A DNA stretch of 64,000 nucleotides from Bacteroidota bacterium (lineage in GTDB: Bacteria; Bacteroidota; Bacteroidia; Flavobacteriales; Weeksellaceae): positions 16,114-80,113 of the forward strand of contig JAEXBA010000041.1 in the NCBI GenBank assembly GCA_023457935.1. Direction: 5' to 3'. A program made the position numbers and the translations under genes. The notes beneath the pieces are model-generated. The model was not told the DNA's origin, searched no databases, and saw only the letters and a list, made by a program, of their open reading frames with translations. Below are positions 42,842-51,906 of this stretch, in pieces (position 1 is the first letter of the stretch; each line of letters opens with the position of its first letter).

Positions 42842-44038
42842 TTATTTCGTATGGGCTCTCTGAACCACGGTTACGGCAGGAAAGTGGTCGCTGTAACCGC
42901 CGGTAAAACGGTCGCCGTCCCATGAACGGAGCGGGTAACCTTTCCATTGTCCCTGTTGGTTTTTAAGGTATTCCGGCGCATAAATCTCGGTTTTAAAAAC
43001 AGTGTATGTTGGAGAAAGTCTTTCTGTAGATACCATGTTTCTCGAAACAATAATCTGGTCAAAAAGATTCGGTGCATCCCGGTACGCCAGTGATGCTACT
43101 CCTGCTTTGTACGGTTTCCACATCAGGTTATAGTACGGGGAAGAATCGCTGAGGTCGGACGGATCTCCTACTGCTCCAAGATGTTTTTTCAGACTTGGGC
43201 TCACAGGATCATCGTTGAAGTCACCCATTGCGAAAATCTTAATGCCCGGATTTTCTTTAGAAACTTTATCCATTTCTTGTTTCAAAACAGTGGCAGCTGC
43301 AATTCGTCTCGGCATTGATCGTGCTTCTCCACCGCTTCTTGAAGGCCAGTGATTCATGAAGACTGCTGTTTTTTCGCCGTCAAGGAAACCAATCGCCACC
43401 AGAATATCTCTCGTATAGGAACGGCTGCCTGAATCATCAAAGATTTTTACTTCTTTTTTATAAAAGTTACTCAGCGCGAAACGGTTTTTCTGATAAATGA
43501 TGGCAACATCAATCCCTCTTGCATCAAAAGAGTTGAAATGCACGATACCGTAATCGCTTTTTGCAAGCAGAGGATGCTTGATAAGGTCTTCAACAACTCT
43601 TCTGTTTTCTACCTCAATCAGCCCAACAATAGCGGGATTGTCATTGGTGAACTGCCTTCCAAGTTCCGAAATAACTTTGGCTTCGTTGGCAATCTTTTGG
43701 TTGTATTTGGCAGTGTTGTAATTTTTTACACCTTTGGTCGTGAATTCTTCAGAAAGAATCTGCTTGCGGATTACTTTCTTTCCCACAAGTAGCTCATCGC
43801 TCCACGGGCCGTTGTAATCTTCAGTTGTTGTTAGGTATTTTAAGGAATCAATCGGTACGCTTCTGTGATATGCAGGATCGGTAATTCTTTTGGTTCCGTC
43901 GATATAGTCAGCAGATGCTACAGTGTCCCACATATTTTCAACATTCAGGAAAGCCACCGTCGCACGGCGAACCTGGGTTTTTTGTGCTGACGACCATCCG
44001 AAAACGACAAGAAGGGCCAGCAGAATTGCTTTTTTCAT
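42842..44038 (-). CDS. Secreted endonuclease/exonuclease/phosphatase-family enzyme
   Basis: 398 residues with a signal peptide (1-18). The EEP fold (DNase I-like) is shown by N-V-E-N-M-W near the start, G-L-I-E-V-E-N-R (metal Glu), M-N-H-W-P-S-R-S-G-G, M-G-D-F-N-D-D-P (catalytic Asp/Asn) and S-D-H-F-P near the end. Substrate may be nucleic acid or a phosphoester. It is divergent from a TonB-dependent receptor and a DUF5689 lipoprotein, a grouping I know from other Bacteroidota and which suggests phosphate or nucleic-acid scavenging. Confidence 0.9.
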   Translation of the reverse strand: MKKAILLALLVVFGWSSAQKTQVRRATVAFLNVENMWDTVASADYIDGTKRITDPAYHRSVPIDSLKYLTTTEDYNGPWSDELLVGKKVIRKQILSEEFTTKGVKNYNTAKYNQKIANEAKVISELGRQFTNDNPAIVGLIEVENRRVVEDLIKHPLLAKSDYGIVHFNSFDARGIDVAIIYQKNRFALSNFYKKEVKIFDDSGSRSYTRDILVAIGFLDGEKTAVFMNHWPSRSGGEARSMPRRIAAATVLKQEMDKVSKENPGIKIFAMGDFNDDPVSPSLKKHLGAVGDPSDLSDSSPYYNLMWKPYKAGVASLAYRDAPNLFDQIIVSRNMVSTERLSPTYTVFKTEIYAPEYLKNQQGQWKGYPLRSWDGDRFTGGYSDHFPAVTVVQRAHTK

Positions 44039-44299
44039 TAATAGTGATATAATTAATTATACGAGCTACAAAATTAATCAAATTTTTGTGGATGCAGCTC
44101 ACCGCATTACATTCAAAAATATGCCAAAAATCATTTTCGGGCTTATTTCTGTTGCAGCAAGGCAATGGCATCAGTATGAATAAAAATTAACTTAACAATG
44201 CACAACATCAATATGTTAAAAATGTTTAACTTAACAAAAAATTAGATTAAATTTGCCGTCCCTAATTAAGTACCATAAAAGGGGTAAAAAATTTTAGTT
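44039..44299. promoter_or_regulatory. Divergent control region (nuclease gene / TonB receptor)
   Basis: 261 bases without a gene, strongly AT-rich. A TAAATTTG box at 44248-44255 with a TTTA 19 bases upstream points to the receptor, and GTTAA/TTAAC-type repeats cluster at 44187-44232. A leader of about 40 bases separates the box from the ATG at 44300. No riboswitch fold was recognised. Confidence 0.5.
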
Positions 44300-47128
44300 A
44301 TGATTAAAAAACTATCTCTAATTTCACTGTTTACGCTGCTGCCTGCTTCGTTCTACTTCGCGCAGACTACTGTGTACGCGTACGTGCAGGATCAGGCAGG
44401 TAAACCTGTAGAGAGTGCTGAAGTAGATTTGGCACAGTCGGCAAACGATGTTACGGCAGACAAAATTGGTTATTTCCAGTTTGTAGATCTTACTCCGGGA
44501 CATTACCTGATTACGGTTACAAAACCAACATTCGAGTCCAAGATTATTGAGTTTGATGTTGTGGAAGGAGAAAAAAGAAAGGATTTGGGTGTCATCAGCC
44601 TTTCGCCTGCTCTTTCTGATGCCGGAGTACTTGTAATTGATGATTCTGCCGCTGATATTGATGAGGGCGGATCGTCGATGCAGCCAACAGTTGGTCTTTT
44701 GGGAGCCGGCCGTGATGCTTTCCAGAACGTTTCTGCTTTTGAGCTCGGTGCTTACTGGTTCCGTCCGAGAGGTGTTGAAAACCGTTATGAAGATGTACTT
44801 TTCAACGGTGTTTCAATGTCAAAAAATGATGACGGTAAGATTGAATTCAGCAACTGGGGTGGTTTGAACGATGTTACCCGTTACCCTTTTGAGAATGTAG
44901 ACAATATTAACCCTTCAGAATACGCTTTCGGTAATCTTGGCGGTGTAGTGTACTATAATACAAGAGCTTCCAGCTACAGAAAACAGACTTCCCTTGCCTA
45001 TTCTTTTACCAACAGAAGTTATTTCCACAGAGCAATGGCGACCTACTCGTCCGGTCTTACAAAAAACGGATGGGCATTTACCTTCTCGGGAAGCAGAAGA
45101 TGGGCTGACCAGGGTATTATCGACGGTACATACCAGGATTCATACGGATACTTCGGTGCAATTGAGAAACAGTTCAGCGACAGACACGCAATTAACCTCA
45201 CTGCTTTCGGTGCGCCAACCTACCGTGCATCCAACTCTCCAAATACTCAGGAAGTATACGACCTGATGGGGAAAAATTATAACGCCTACTGGGGATGGCA
45301 GGACGGAGAAATGAGAAACTCCAGAATCAGAAAAGTATTTGAACCTGTTTTCATGCTTACCGATTATCTTAAACTCGGCAGAACAAGTAACTGGAACAAT
45401 ACTATCTCTTATCAGATTGGGCGCGACGGAAGAAGCAGACTCGACTGGTTCCATGCCGCTGATCCAAACCCTACTTATTACAGAAAACTTCCAAGCTATA
45501 TGCTGGACGGATTTATGCAGGCTGACAGCGAAGGCGGCAGTTCCATTACTGAAGCCGAAGGTATTGCACTTCAGGCACTGAACAACTCATGGCAGAACGA
45601 TCCTAATGTAGGCCAGATTAACTGGGAACAGCTTTATAATGCCAATTTGCTGAATACAACAGCAAACGGTGTAGACAGAGGCGCAGTATACACTATCGTA
45701 GAAGATGTAAACAAGGATAAGACATTTAACTTTGTTTCCCACTTCGATACGCAGCTGCAGAGCAACTGGAAACTGAACCTGAATTTCACTTATCAGAACC
45801 TCAGATCAGACAATTTCCGTCAGATTAAGGATCTTTTGGGAGCCAATTATGCTTATAACCTTGACGCTTTCGGAAACGACCAGCCTTATGATATTGATAA
45901 CCCGAATGTAAGGGTTGGTGTAGGCGACAGAACGCAGTACAGTTATGAACTTCTGAAAAACAGATATACCCTGAACGCGTCAACTGAAGTAGATTTTCCT
46001 AAGTGGAATGTGATGGGATCGATATTCGCTGCTTATGGTGAGTCGCAGAGAGACGGTAAATTCAGAAATCACTTCTATGAAGATAATTCCAAAGGAAAAA
46101 GTGCAGTTTACAGTGCGCTTGAGGCAGGAATTAAAGGTAGAGTAACCTATAAAATCAACGGTAAGAATTTCCTTGTGTACACAGGAACGCTTTTCAGTAT
46201 TGCGCCGACTTTGAATGAAATCTTCGTGAATCCTAGAGTGAACGATTTCCTTACACCTGGACTGCGCAATCAGATTATCAACTCCAACGAACTGAGCTAT
46301 ATCCTTAGAGGCCAGATTCTTAAAGTAAGACTTTCCGGTTATTATACTTCCATGAGTAACGGAACAGACGTTGCAAGATACTTCGCGGAAGGTCTTCAGC
46401 TGGGCAGTTCTGCAACTCCTCAGGATGCTTTCGTAGCAGAAATTCTGAGCGGTGTTAACAAGGAATACAAAGGTGTTGAACTTGGACTCGACTGGAAAAT
46501 CACACCAACCCTGAATGCTATCGCGGTAGCTTCTGTTGGAGATTATACCGTTACCAACAATCCTATTACTTATCTGGCCATCGATTCCGACAATACGCCG
46601 GCTGGATTTGAAGATATGGGACCAGCAAGTCTGAAAGGTTATAAGATCGCCGGAACTCCGCAGAAGGCATTCTCTTTCGGACTTAAATACAATTCAAAAA
46701 GATTCTGGTGGGTAGGCGCCTCTGCGAACTATCTGATGGATAATTACCTGGATTTCTCCGCACTGAACAGAACAGAGAACTTCTATACAGATCCTGCAAC
46801 CGGCGACCCTTACTATATCAACGGTTTCCTTGTAACTCAGGATGAAGTGAACAAACTTTTGGGGCAGAAGAAATTTGATGATCAGTTTATGCTGAACGCC
46901 AATGCAGGAAAATCCTTCCTTCTTGGTAAATACAGAATGGGAATCTCCCTGAGTGTCAACAATATCCTGAACAACAGAGATTATGTAACCGGAGGATTCG
47001 AACAGGGAAGAAAATCCAACTACCCTGAAGCTTTGGCAGAATCGCAGAGAGAAACACCTTTCTTCGGTCCAAAACTTTGGTACGACAGAGGAACCACTTT
47101 CTTTGCAAACGTTTATTTAAGATTTTAA
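44300..47128 (+). CDS. TonB-dependent receptor with carboxypeptidase-like N-terminal domain
   Basis: 942-residue outer-membrane receptor. Signal peptide 1-21 (S-F-Y-F-A-Q), then a beta-sandwich CarboxypepD_reg-like domain (about 22-105), the plug domain and a long barrel ending in an aromatic residue (Y-L-R-F). There is no SusD partner; instead a DUF5689 lipoprotein follows after 13 bases. Together with the divergent EEP enzyme this may be a scavenging system. The substrate is not visible from the receptor. Confidence 0.92.
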   Translation: MIKKLSLISLFTLLPASFYFAQTTVYAYVQDQAGKPVESAEVDLAQSANDVTADKIGYFQFVDLTPGHYLITVTKPTFESKIIEFDVVEGEKRKDLGVISLSPALSDAGVLVIDDSAADIDEGGSSMQPTVGLLGAGRDAFQNVSAFELGAYWFRPRGVENRYEDVLFNGVSMSKNDDGKIEFSNWGGLNDVTRYPFENVDNINPSEYAFGNLGGVVYYNTRASSYRKQTSLAYSFTNRSYFHRAMATYSSGLTKNGWAFTFSGSRRWADQGIIDGTYQDSYGYFGAIEKQFSDRHAINLTAFGAPTYRASNSPNTQEVYDLMGKNYNAYWGWQDGEMRNSRIRKVFEPVFMLTDYLKLGRTSNWNNTISYQIGRDGRSRLDWFHAADPNPTYYRKLPSYMLDGFMQADSEGGSSITEAEGIALQALNNSWQNDPNVGQINWEQLYNANLLNTTANGVDRGAVYTIVEDVNKDKTFNFVSHFDTQLQSNWKLNLNFTYQNLRSDNFRQIKDLLGANYAYNLDAFGNDQPYDIDNPNVRVGVGDRTQYSYELLKNRYTLNASTEVDFPKWNVMGSIFAAYGESQRDGKFRNHFYEDNSKGKSAVYSALEAGIKGRVTYKINGKNFLVYTGTLFSIAPTLNEIFVNPRVNDFLTPGLRNQIINSNELSYILRGQILKVRLSGYYTSMSNGTDVARYFAEGLQLGSSATPQDAFVAEILSGVNKEYKGVELGLDWKITPTLNAIAVASVGDYTVTNNPITYLAIDSDNTPAGFEDMGPASLKGYKIAGTPQKAFSFGLKYNSKRFWWVGASANYLMDNYLDFSALNRTENFYTDPATGDPYYINGFLVTQDEVNKLLGQKKFDDQFMLNANAGKSFLLGKYRMGISLSVNNILNNRDYVTGGFEQGRKSNYPEALAESQRETPFFGPKLWYDRGTTFFANVYLRF

Positions 47129-47141
47129 AATTTAAACAGAT

Positions 47142-49175
47142 ATGAAAACATACCAATCATTTCTAAAGTTTTTATTTGTCATTTTCGCTGCATTTACGGT
47201 GGCAAGCTGTGTGCACGATGACAAATATGATACTCCTGATCTCAACGGATATCAGTGTGGAGACCTTACTGCCAATATGACTCTGGCAGACGCTAAGGCT
47301 CTTCCGCAGAACGCAACTATTACCACACCCAGCATAATCGAAGGTTATGTTTCTTCCTCGGATGAAACCGGTAATATCTATAAAACCCTTTACATTCAGG
47401 ATGATCCGCAGAACCCAACACACGGTTTTGTAGTCAGTCTTGATGCAGTAAGTACGTATACCAAATTCCCACAGGGTTCAAAAGTTTATATCAACCTGGA
47501 AGGGTTGGCGATGGGAACCTACGGCGGACTTACGCAGTTGGGTTACATGTCTAACGGAGCTTTCGGACGTATTCCTGAAGGACTCGTTGCAAAACATATT
47601 ACAAGATCATGTTCAGAGAAAGTCCAAATTAAGCCTAAAGTGATGACTCTTGCGGACATGCCGGCGAATAACAATCTCCTGGGAGCGTTAATTCAGATTG
47701 ACAATGCGGAGTTCCATAAAAGAGTACTGTGTGCGACTTATGCACCGGACGGTGTAAGTGTGGACCGCCCTCTGAATGATCCAACATCATCTTCTACTTC
47801 AAACAGAGTTGTCCGTAACAGTGGTTATGCTTCTTTTGCCAATCAGATCATGCCTTCCGGTAACGGTAAATTTGTTGGAATCTTCAGTAGGTTCAACAAT
47901 ACTTATCAGATGTACATCAACCGTGTTACCGATCTTGAAATGAACGGCCCGAGACTGGACGGAAGCACCATTACCTGCGAGTTTGATCCTGCGAATTCTG
48001 CGCCTACAACTATTGCGGCTGTTAAAGCAATGCACACTTCCGGTGGAGCATATACACAGATTACAAATGAAGCGTATATCAAAGGTACCGTTACAGCGAA
48101 CGATGAAACCGGAAACCTTTTCAAATATATCTATATTGAAGATGCAACAGGTGGTATCAAAGTAAATATCAACAAACAGGATCTTTTCGAAGATTCAAGA
48201 TTTGTGGTTGGAAAAGAACTGATTATCAGACTTAAAGATTTATATATCGGTAAAAAAGACGGTGAGTTCCAGCTTGGTGTTCCTTTCCAGGGACAGGTTG
48301 GGCAAATTGCACAGGATGATGTTTACAAGTATTTCTACGACTCCAACAAGCCGGTAGGTATTGCAGTTCCGACAGAGAAAACAATAGACCAGCTTACCAG
48401 TGATGATATAGGACGTTTGATCAGAATCAAAGACCTTCAGTTTATTGATGCCGATCTGAACAAGCCGTATGCAGGAAGCAGCGCTACCAACAGAACCCTT
48501 ACAGACTGCAGCGGAAACGAAATAACTTTAAGAACAAGTAATTTTGCAAGCTTCGCAGGTACTGAGGTTGACGGAGGAAAAGGTGATGTTACTGCAATCC
48601 TGAGCTATTACGGGCCAAACAACCAATATCAGCTTTGGATCAGAAACCTTCATGATGCAGATCTTGATAACCCAAGATGCGACGGTTCTGTTCCTTCCGT
48701 AGCTATCTTTAATGAAACCTTCAGCGGAACACTTGCGAACTGGACAGCAGTAAGCGTAAGCGGAGCACAGGTTTGGAACATCCAGAATTTTGGTAATCCA
48801 AGGCCTTGCGTAGTAATGAACGGTTATCAGGGCGGAAACAACATCAACGAAGACTGGCTGATATCAGCGCCGATCAGTCTGAACGGATACTCTCAGGCAA
48901 CCGTTTCTTTTGATTCTGACGGAAGATATCAGGGAGATCCGCTGATGGTGTATGCAACAGACAACTTTACAGGTGATCCTGCTACAACTACCTGGACTCA
49001 GCTTCCGGCAGTTTTGGACAGCAACCTGAATGCATTCAATACATGGACGAACTCCGGTAACTTAAGCCTGAATTCATTCCTGAACAAAAATGTCAGAATT
49101 GCATTCAAATATACTTCTACAGCACAGTCAGGTACGACCTGGGAAATTGATAACGTAAGAGTGAAAGCACACTAG
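47142..49175 (+). CDS. DUF5689 surface lipoprotein with choice-of-anchor J domain
   Basis: 677 residues with a lipoprotein signal (V-A-S-C, Cys23). Two tandem DUF5689 units follow at about 45-270 and 300-515; both have a D-E-T-G-N-x-x-K-x-x-Y-I-x-D stretch and an OB-like beta pattern, and each ends with an Asn-Tyr-Gln-type strand. The C-terminus (about 525-675) is a choice-of-anchor J jellyroll (F-N-E-T-F, N-E-D-W-L-I-S-A-P-I). Likely the substrate-binding partner of the receptor upstream, in the role SusD plays elsewhere (inference). Confidence 0.87.
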   Translation: MKTYQSFLKFLFVIFAAFTVASCVHDDKYDTPDLNGYQCGDLTANMTLADAKALPQNATITTPSIIEGYVSSSDETGNIYKTLYIQDDPQNPTHGFVVSLDAVSTYTKFPQGSKVYINLEGLAMGTYGGLTQLGYMSNGAFGRIPEGLVAKHITRSCSEKVQIKPKVMTLADMPANNNLLGALIQIDNAEFHKRVLCATYAPDGVSVDRPLNDPTSSSTSNRVVRNSGYASFANQIMPSGNGKFVGIFSRFNNTYQMYINRVTDLEMNGPRLDGSTITCEFDPANSAPTTIAAVKAMHTSGGAYTQITNEAYIKGTVTANDETGNLFKYIYIEDATGGIKVNINKQDLFEDSRFVVGKELIIRLKDLYIGKKDGEFQLGVPFQGQVGQIAQDDVYKYFYDSNKPVGIAVPTEKTIDQLTSDDIGRLIRIKDLQFIDADLNKPYAGSSATNRTLTDCSGNEITLRTSNFASFAGTEVDGGKGDVTAILSYYGPNNQYQLWIRNLHDADLDNPRCDGSVPSVAIFNETFSGTLANWTAVSVSGAQVWNIQNFGNPRPCVVMNGYQGGNNINEDWLISAPISLNGYSQATVSFDSDGRYQGDPLMVYATDNFTGDPATTTWTQLPAVLDSNLNAFNTWTNSGNLSLNSFLNKNVRIAFKYTSTAQSGTTWEIDNVRVKAH

Positions 49176-49195
49176 CCCAACTCCTACAGATAATT

Positions 49196-49225
49196 AAAGC
49201 TGCCGTTTTCCGGCAGCTTTTTTTT
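49196..49225 (+). terminator. Rho-independent terminator
   Basis: AAAGCTGCCG and CGGCAGCTTT form a perfect 10-bp stem with a TTTTC loop, followed by five more T. It ends the receptor/DUF5689 operon. The rest of the 240-base gap to 49415 holds only a 7-bp inverted repeat at 49340-49356 and a second terminator. Confidence 0.9.
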
Positions 49226-49365
49226 GCTTATTGTTGACAAGTATCCGTCAGTAAAATCATAAGAATGCTGATTGGCGTAATTGAGCTCAGTTGAACGGTT
49301 TTGCTGATGGCTGTGGTTCCATCAAAATGACGTTCATTCTTCAGCGTAGCGCTGAAATAAGTATA

Positions 49366-49399
49366 CAAAAAAGCCGCTGTTTTAGCAGCGGCCTTTTTT
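49366..49399. terminator. Terminator of the DUF6702 gene (works on both strands)
   Basis: GCCGCTG and CAGCGGC form a perfect stem with a 6-base loop, an A run before and a T run after. On the minus strand it follows the stop at 49416 by 16 bases. Confidence 0.82.
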
Positions 49400-49415
49400 C
49401 AATATCGATAAGTTC

Positions 49416-49886
49416 TTAGAAAGAAACTTCATTTACTTCTTTACCTCTCTGGAAATTCATTGTTTTCTGGTTTCCTTTGTAGGCTACATTCACAATGTTC
49501 ATCTGTTTTGGAAAAGCGCTCAGCAGAATGGTATTCTTGATTTTCAGTCGGTCAATATCGCTGATGCCGTTCGCTTCAAAATATACCCAAACCGATTCGC
49601 CGTTAACCTGGCTTCCTGTGAAAGTGAGTGTTTTCGCAGAACCGTTCACATAAAGATCAAAATTATTGTTGACGTACTTTTTTACTTCTGCTTCAAACCC
49701 GGCCGTGCTCGGATTGATTTTAATGGCATCCGAAATATGGCTTGTATTCATCTTCGTGGTGAACTTAAGAGTTTTACTTCCTTCAACGTAATCTACTTTG
49801 GTCATCGACGAATAAAAGTCGACGGCGGCAAAGCTCATCATCATAAAAACTGTTAAAACACCAAATATTTGTAAAAATTTTTTCAT
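49416..49886 (-). CDS. DUF6702 exported protein
   Basis: 156 residues with a signal peptide (1-20). The mature chain matches the DUF6702 pattern: a beta pair (Y-S-S-M-T-K-V-D-Y), F-E-A-E-V-K-K-Y-V-N-N-N-F-D-L-Y-V-N-G, V-W-V-Y-F-E-A, then L-x-A-F-P-K-Q-M-N-I-V. Function unknown; related genes often lie near M1 peptidases, but not here. Last gene of the minus-strand run from 52917. Confidence 0.78.
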   Translation of the reverse strand: MKKFLQIFGVLTVFMMMSFAAVDFYSSMTKVDYVEGSKTLKFTTKMNTSHISDAIKINPSTAGFEAEVKKYVNNNFDLYVNGSAKTLTFTGSQVNGESVWVYFEANGISDIDRLKIKNTILLSAFPKQMNIVNVAYKGNQKTMNFQRGKEVNEVSF

Positions 49887-49947
49887 CTTAATTAATGTAT
49901 ACTAAATTCAAATATACAAACTTAAAGGACTCAAATTATATGCCAAG

Positions 49948-50706
49948 CTAGAAATTAACATTGATGGAATACTTATCGTAAAATGCCTTGATATGCGCTG
50001 CCGCTTCCTCTGCAGTATCTACCACACGGTAAAGGTTCAGGTCTTCTTCAGAGATCATTCCGTTTTTAAGAAGAGTATCCTTGAACCAGTCGAGAAGACC
50101 GGACCAGAATTCCGAACCGACAAGTACAATCGGGAACCTTGCAATTTTCTGGGTCTGAATGAGCGTCATTGCCTCAGAAAGTTCATCCAGAGTGCCGAAT
50201 CCTCCCGGCATTACAACAAAACCCTGCGAATATTTTACGAACATTACCTTACGCACGAAAAAGTAGTTGTAATCCATTGAAAAGTTCTTGTCGATATACG
50301 GATTGAAATGCTGTTCAAAAGGCAGTTCTATGTTAAGACCGATTGATTTTCCGCCCGCATTTCTGGCGCCGCGGTTTCCGGCCTCCATAATTCCCGGCCC
50401 GCCGCCTGTGATGATTCCGAAACCGATTTCAGTAATTTTCTCGGCAATTTCAACGGCCATTTGATAATATTTGCTGTCTTCCTTCAATCGGGCAGAACCG
50501 AAAATGGAAACACAGGGCCCAATTTTGGCCATTTTCTCATAACCGTCTACCAGTTCGGCCATGATTTTGAAAACCATCCAACTGTCTTTCGTAATGGTTT
50601 CGTCCCATGTTTTTTCGGAAAAATGACTCTGAATTTTCTGGTCGATTTCGAATTCGTTTCCGGCAATCACTTTTGTAAGGCCTTTTCCGCGTTTTATTTT
50701 GCTCAT
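49948..50706 (-). CDS. LOG-family (TIGR00730-type) nucleotide phosphoribohydrolase-like protein
   Basis: 252-residue Rossmann-fold protein. The family motifs are G-G-G-P-G-I-M-E-A at 101-109, V-R-K at 151-153 and P-G-G-F-G-T-L-D-E at 167-175. LOG proteins hydrolyse nucleoside 5'-monophosphates to base and ribose 5-phosphate, but the substrate of bacterial members is often unknown. It lies 15 bases after the MurU-like gene, within the amino-sugar run. Confidence 0.9.
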   Translation of the reverse strand: MSKIKRGKGLTKVIAGNEFEIDQKIQSHFSEKTWDETITKDSWMVFKIMAELVDGYEKMAKIGPCVSIFGSARLKEDSKYYQMAVEIAEKITEIGFGIITGGGPGIMEAGNRGARNAGGKSIGLNIELPFEQHFNPYIDKNFSMDYNYFFVRKVMFVKYSQGFVVMPGGFGTLDELSEAMTLIQTQKIARFPIVLVGSEFWSGLLDWFKDTLLKNGMISEEDLNLYRVVDTAEEAAAHIKAFYDKYSINVNF

Positions 50707-50721
50707 GTAAGTCTGTTTGGT

Positions 50722-51435
50722 TTAATGAAAATATTTTTCTGCTTCCAGTACCGATTCGGGTCTGCCTACGTCCACAAGATGCGCACTGTGTTCAAAACCA
50801 TGTATCGTTTCCGAATGCATCAGATCAAGGTATTCTTCCATTATCGAAAATTTACTGGATCTTTTTATTTTGTTGAATATTTCTGGATTGATGCAGTGAA
50901 TTCCACTGAAAGCCAATGCTTTAAATCCTTTGTTGAATTCCGCAAGGCGCTGCTCACCGGTCTGTACATTCAGCCAGCCTCGCAGAATCATTTCTTCATT
51001 GAAAAAAAGCTTCCGTGAACTTGTTCTGTCCGAAACGGCCAGCGTTGCAAAATCTTCCTTGGTTTTGTGGTATTCTACAAATTCTGTAATATTCAGATCG
51101 GTGAGAATATCCGCATTCATAATCAGAAAATCTTCACCATGATCCAGAAACTCACGTGCAAAAACCAAACCACCGCCGGTTTCCAGCAGTTCGTCCGATT
51201 CGTCGGAAATTTCAATTCTGGCTCCGAAATCACTGTTTTTTTTGAGAAAATCAACAATCTGACTGCCAAAATGGTGTACATTGATCACAAAATCGTTGAT
51301 TCCGAAATCCTGAAGATATCTGATGTTGCGTTCCAAAAGCGGAATGCCGTTCACCATTGCCAGAGCTTTCGGATGACTGTCCGTAAAAGGTTTCAGGCGT
51401 GTTCCTTTCCCTGCAGCAAAAATCAGTGCTTTCAT
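50722..51435 (-). CDS. Sugar-1-phosphate nucleotidyltransferase (MurU-like)
   Basis: 237 residues. N-terminal G-K-G-T-R-L-K-P-F-T at 9-18 and H-P-K-A-L at 21-25 bind the nucleotide; M-N-A-D-I-L-T-D supplies the metal Asp. With an AmgK-like kinase upstream it fits MurU, which turns MurNAc-1-phosphate into UDP-MurNAc in wall recycling. A glucose-1-phosphate or mannose-1-phosphate role is the alternative. The RapZ-C gene lies between it and the kinase. Confidence 0.87.
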   Translation of the reverse strand: MKALIFAAGKGTRLKPFTDSHPKALAMVNGIPLLERNIRYLQDFGINDFVINVHHFGSQIVDFLKKNSDFGARIEISDESDELLETGGGLVFAREFLDHGEDFLIMNADILTDLNITEFVEYHKTKEDFATLAVSDRTSSRKLFFNEEMILRGWLNVQTGEQRLAEFNKGFKALAFSGIHCINPEIFNKIKRSSKFSIMEEYLDLMHSETIHGFEHSAHLVDVGRPESVLEAEKYFH

Positions 51436-51459
51436 TGTTCTGTTTGTGGTATTTAGGAA

Positions 51460-51861
51460 TCAGTTGAGCTGCGGCTGTTCGTCGTGATTGACGGTTACCG
51501 TAACTTCCGGGTATTTTTCACGGATAAATTCAGCAATTTTTTCAGCTGAATAAACAGATCTGTGCTGTCCGCCAGTGCATCCGAAATTAATCTGAAGATG
51601 TTCGAAATTCCTTGCTACGTAATCATCAATCGTGATCGAAATCAGATTTTTGATATAATCCAGAAATTTGGGCATCTCGGTTTTGGTTTCGAGAAAATCC
51701 TGTACAGGTTTGTCTTTTCCCGTTTGTGCTTTGTATTCATCAATTCTTCCGGGATTCAGGATTCCGCGGCAGTCGAAGGCATATCCGCCGCCGTTTCCGG
51801 AACTGTCTTTCGGAATTCCGCCCTTTTTGTAGGAAAAGCTGTGGATCTCAATTGTCAGCAT
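51460..51861 (-). CDS. Stand-alone RapZ C-terminal domain protein
   Basis: 133 residues that cover only the C-terminal domain of the RNase adapter RapZ; the N-terminal P-loop domain is missing. S-F-S-Y-K-K-G-G-I-P at 8-17, F-D-C-R-G-I-L-N-P-G near 29-38, V-Q-D-F-L at 53-57 and G-C-T-G-G-Q-H-R-S at 94-102 all match. In E. coli this domain binds glucosamine-6-phosphate. Its place between amino-sugar kinase and nucleotidyltransferase genes suggests a sugar-phosphate sensor or adapter (inference). Confidence 0.9.
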   Translation of the reverse strand: MLTIEIHSFSYKKGGIPKDSSGNGGGYAFDCRGILNPGRIDEYKAQTGKDKPVQDFLETKTEMPKFLDYIKNLISITIDDYVARNFEHLQINFGCTGGQHRSVYSAEKIAEFIREKYPEVTVTVNHDEQPQLN

Positions 51862-51906
51862 TGTTTATGAAATATTTTTTGTTTTTAGATGTTTTTTTTC
51901 CGTTAG

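Noticed and set aside
49340..49356. Small inverted repeat TTCAGCG/CGCTGAA between two terminators
   Set aside because: Too short, with no T run or known operator form; no function can be supported.
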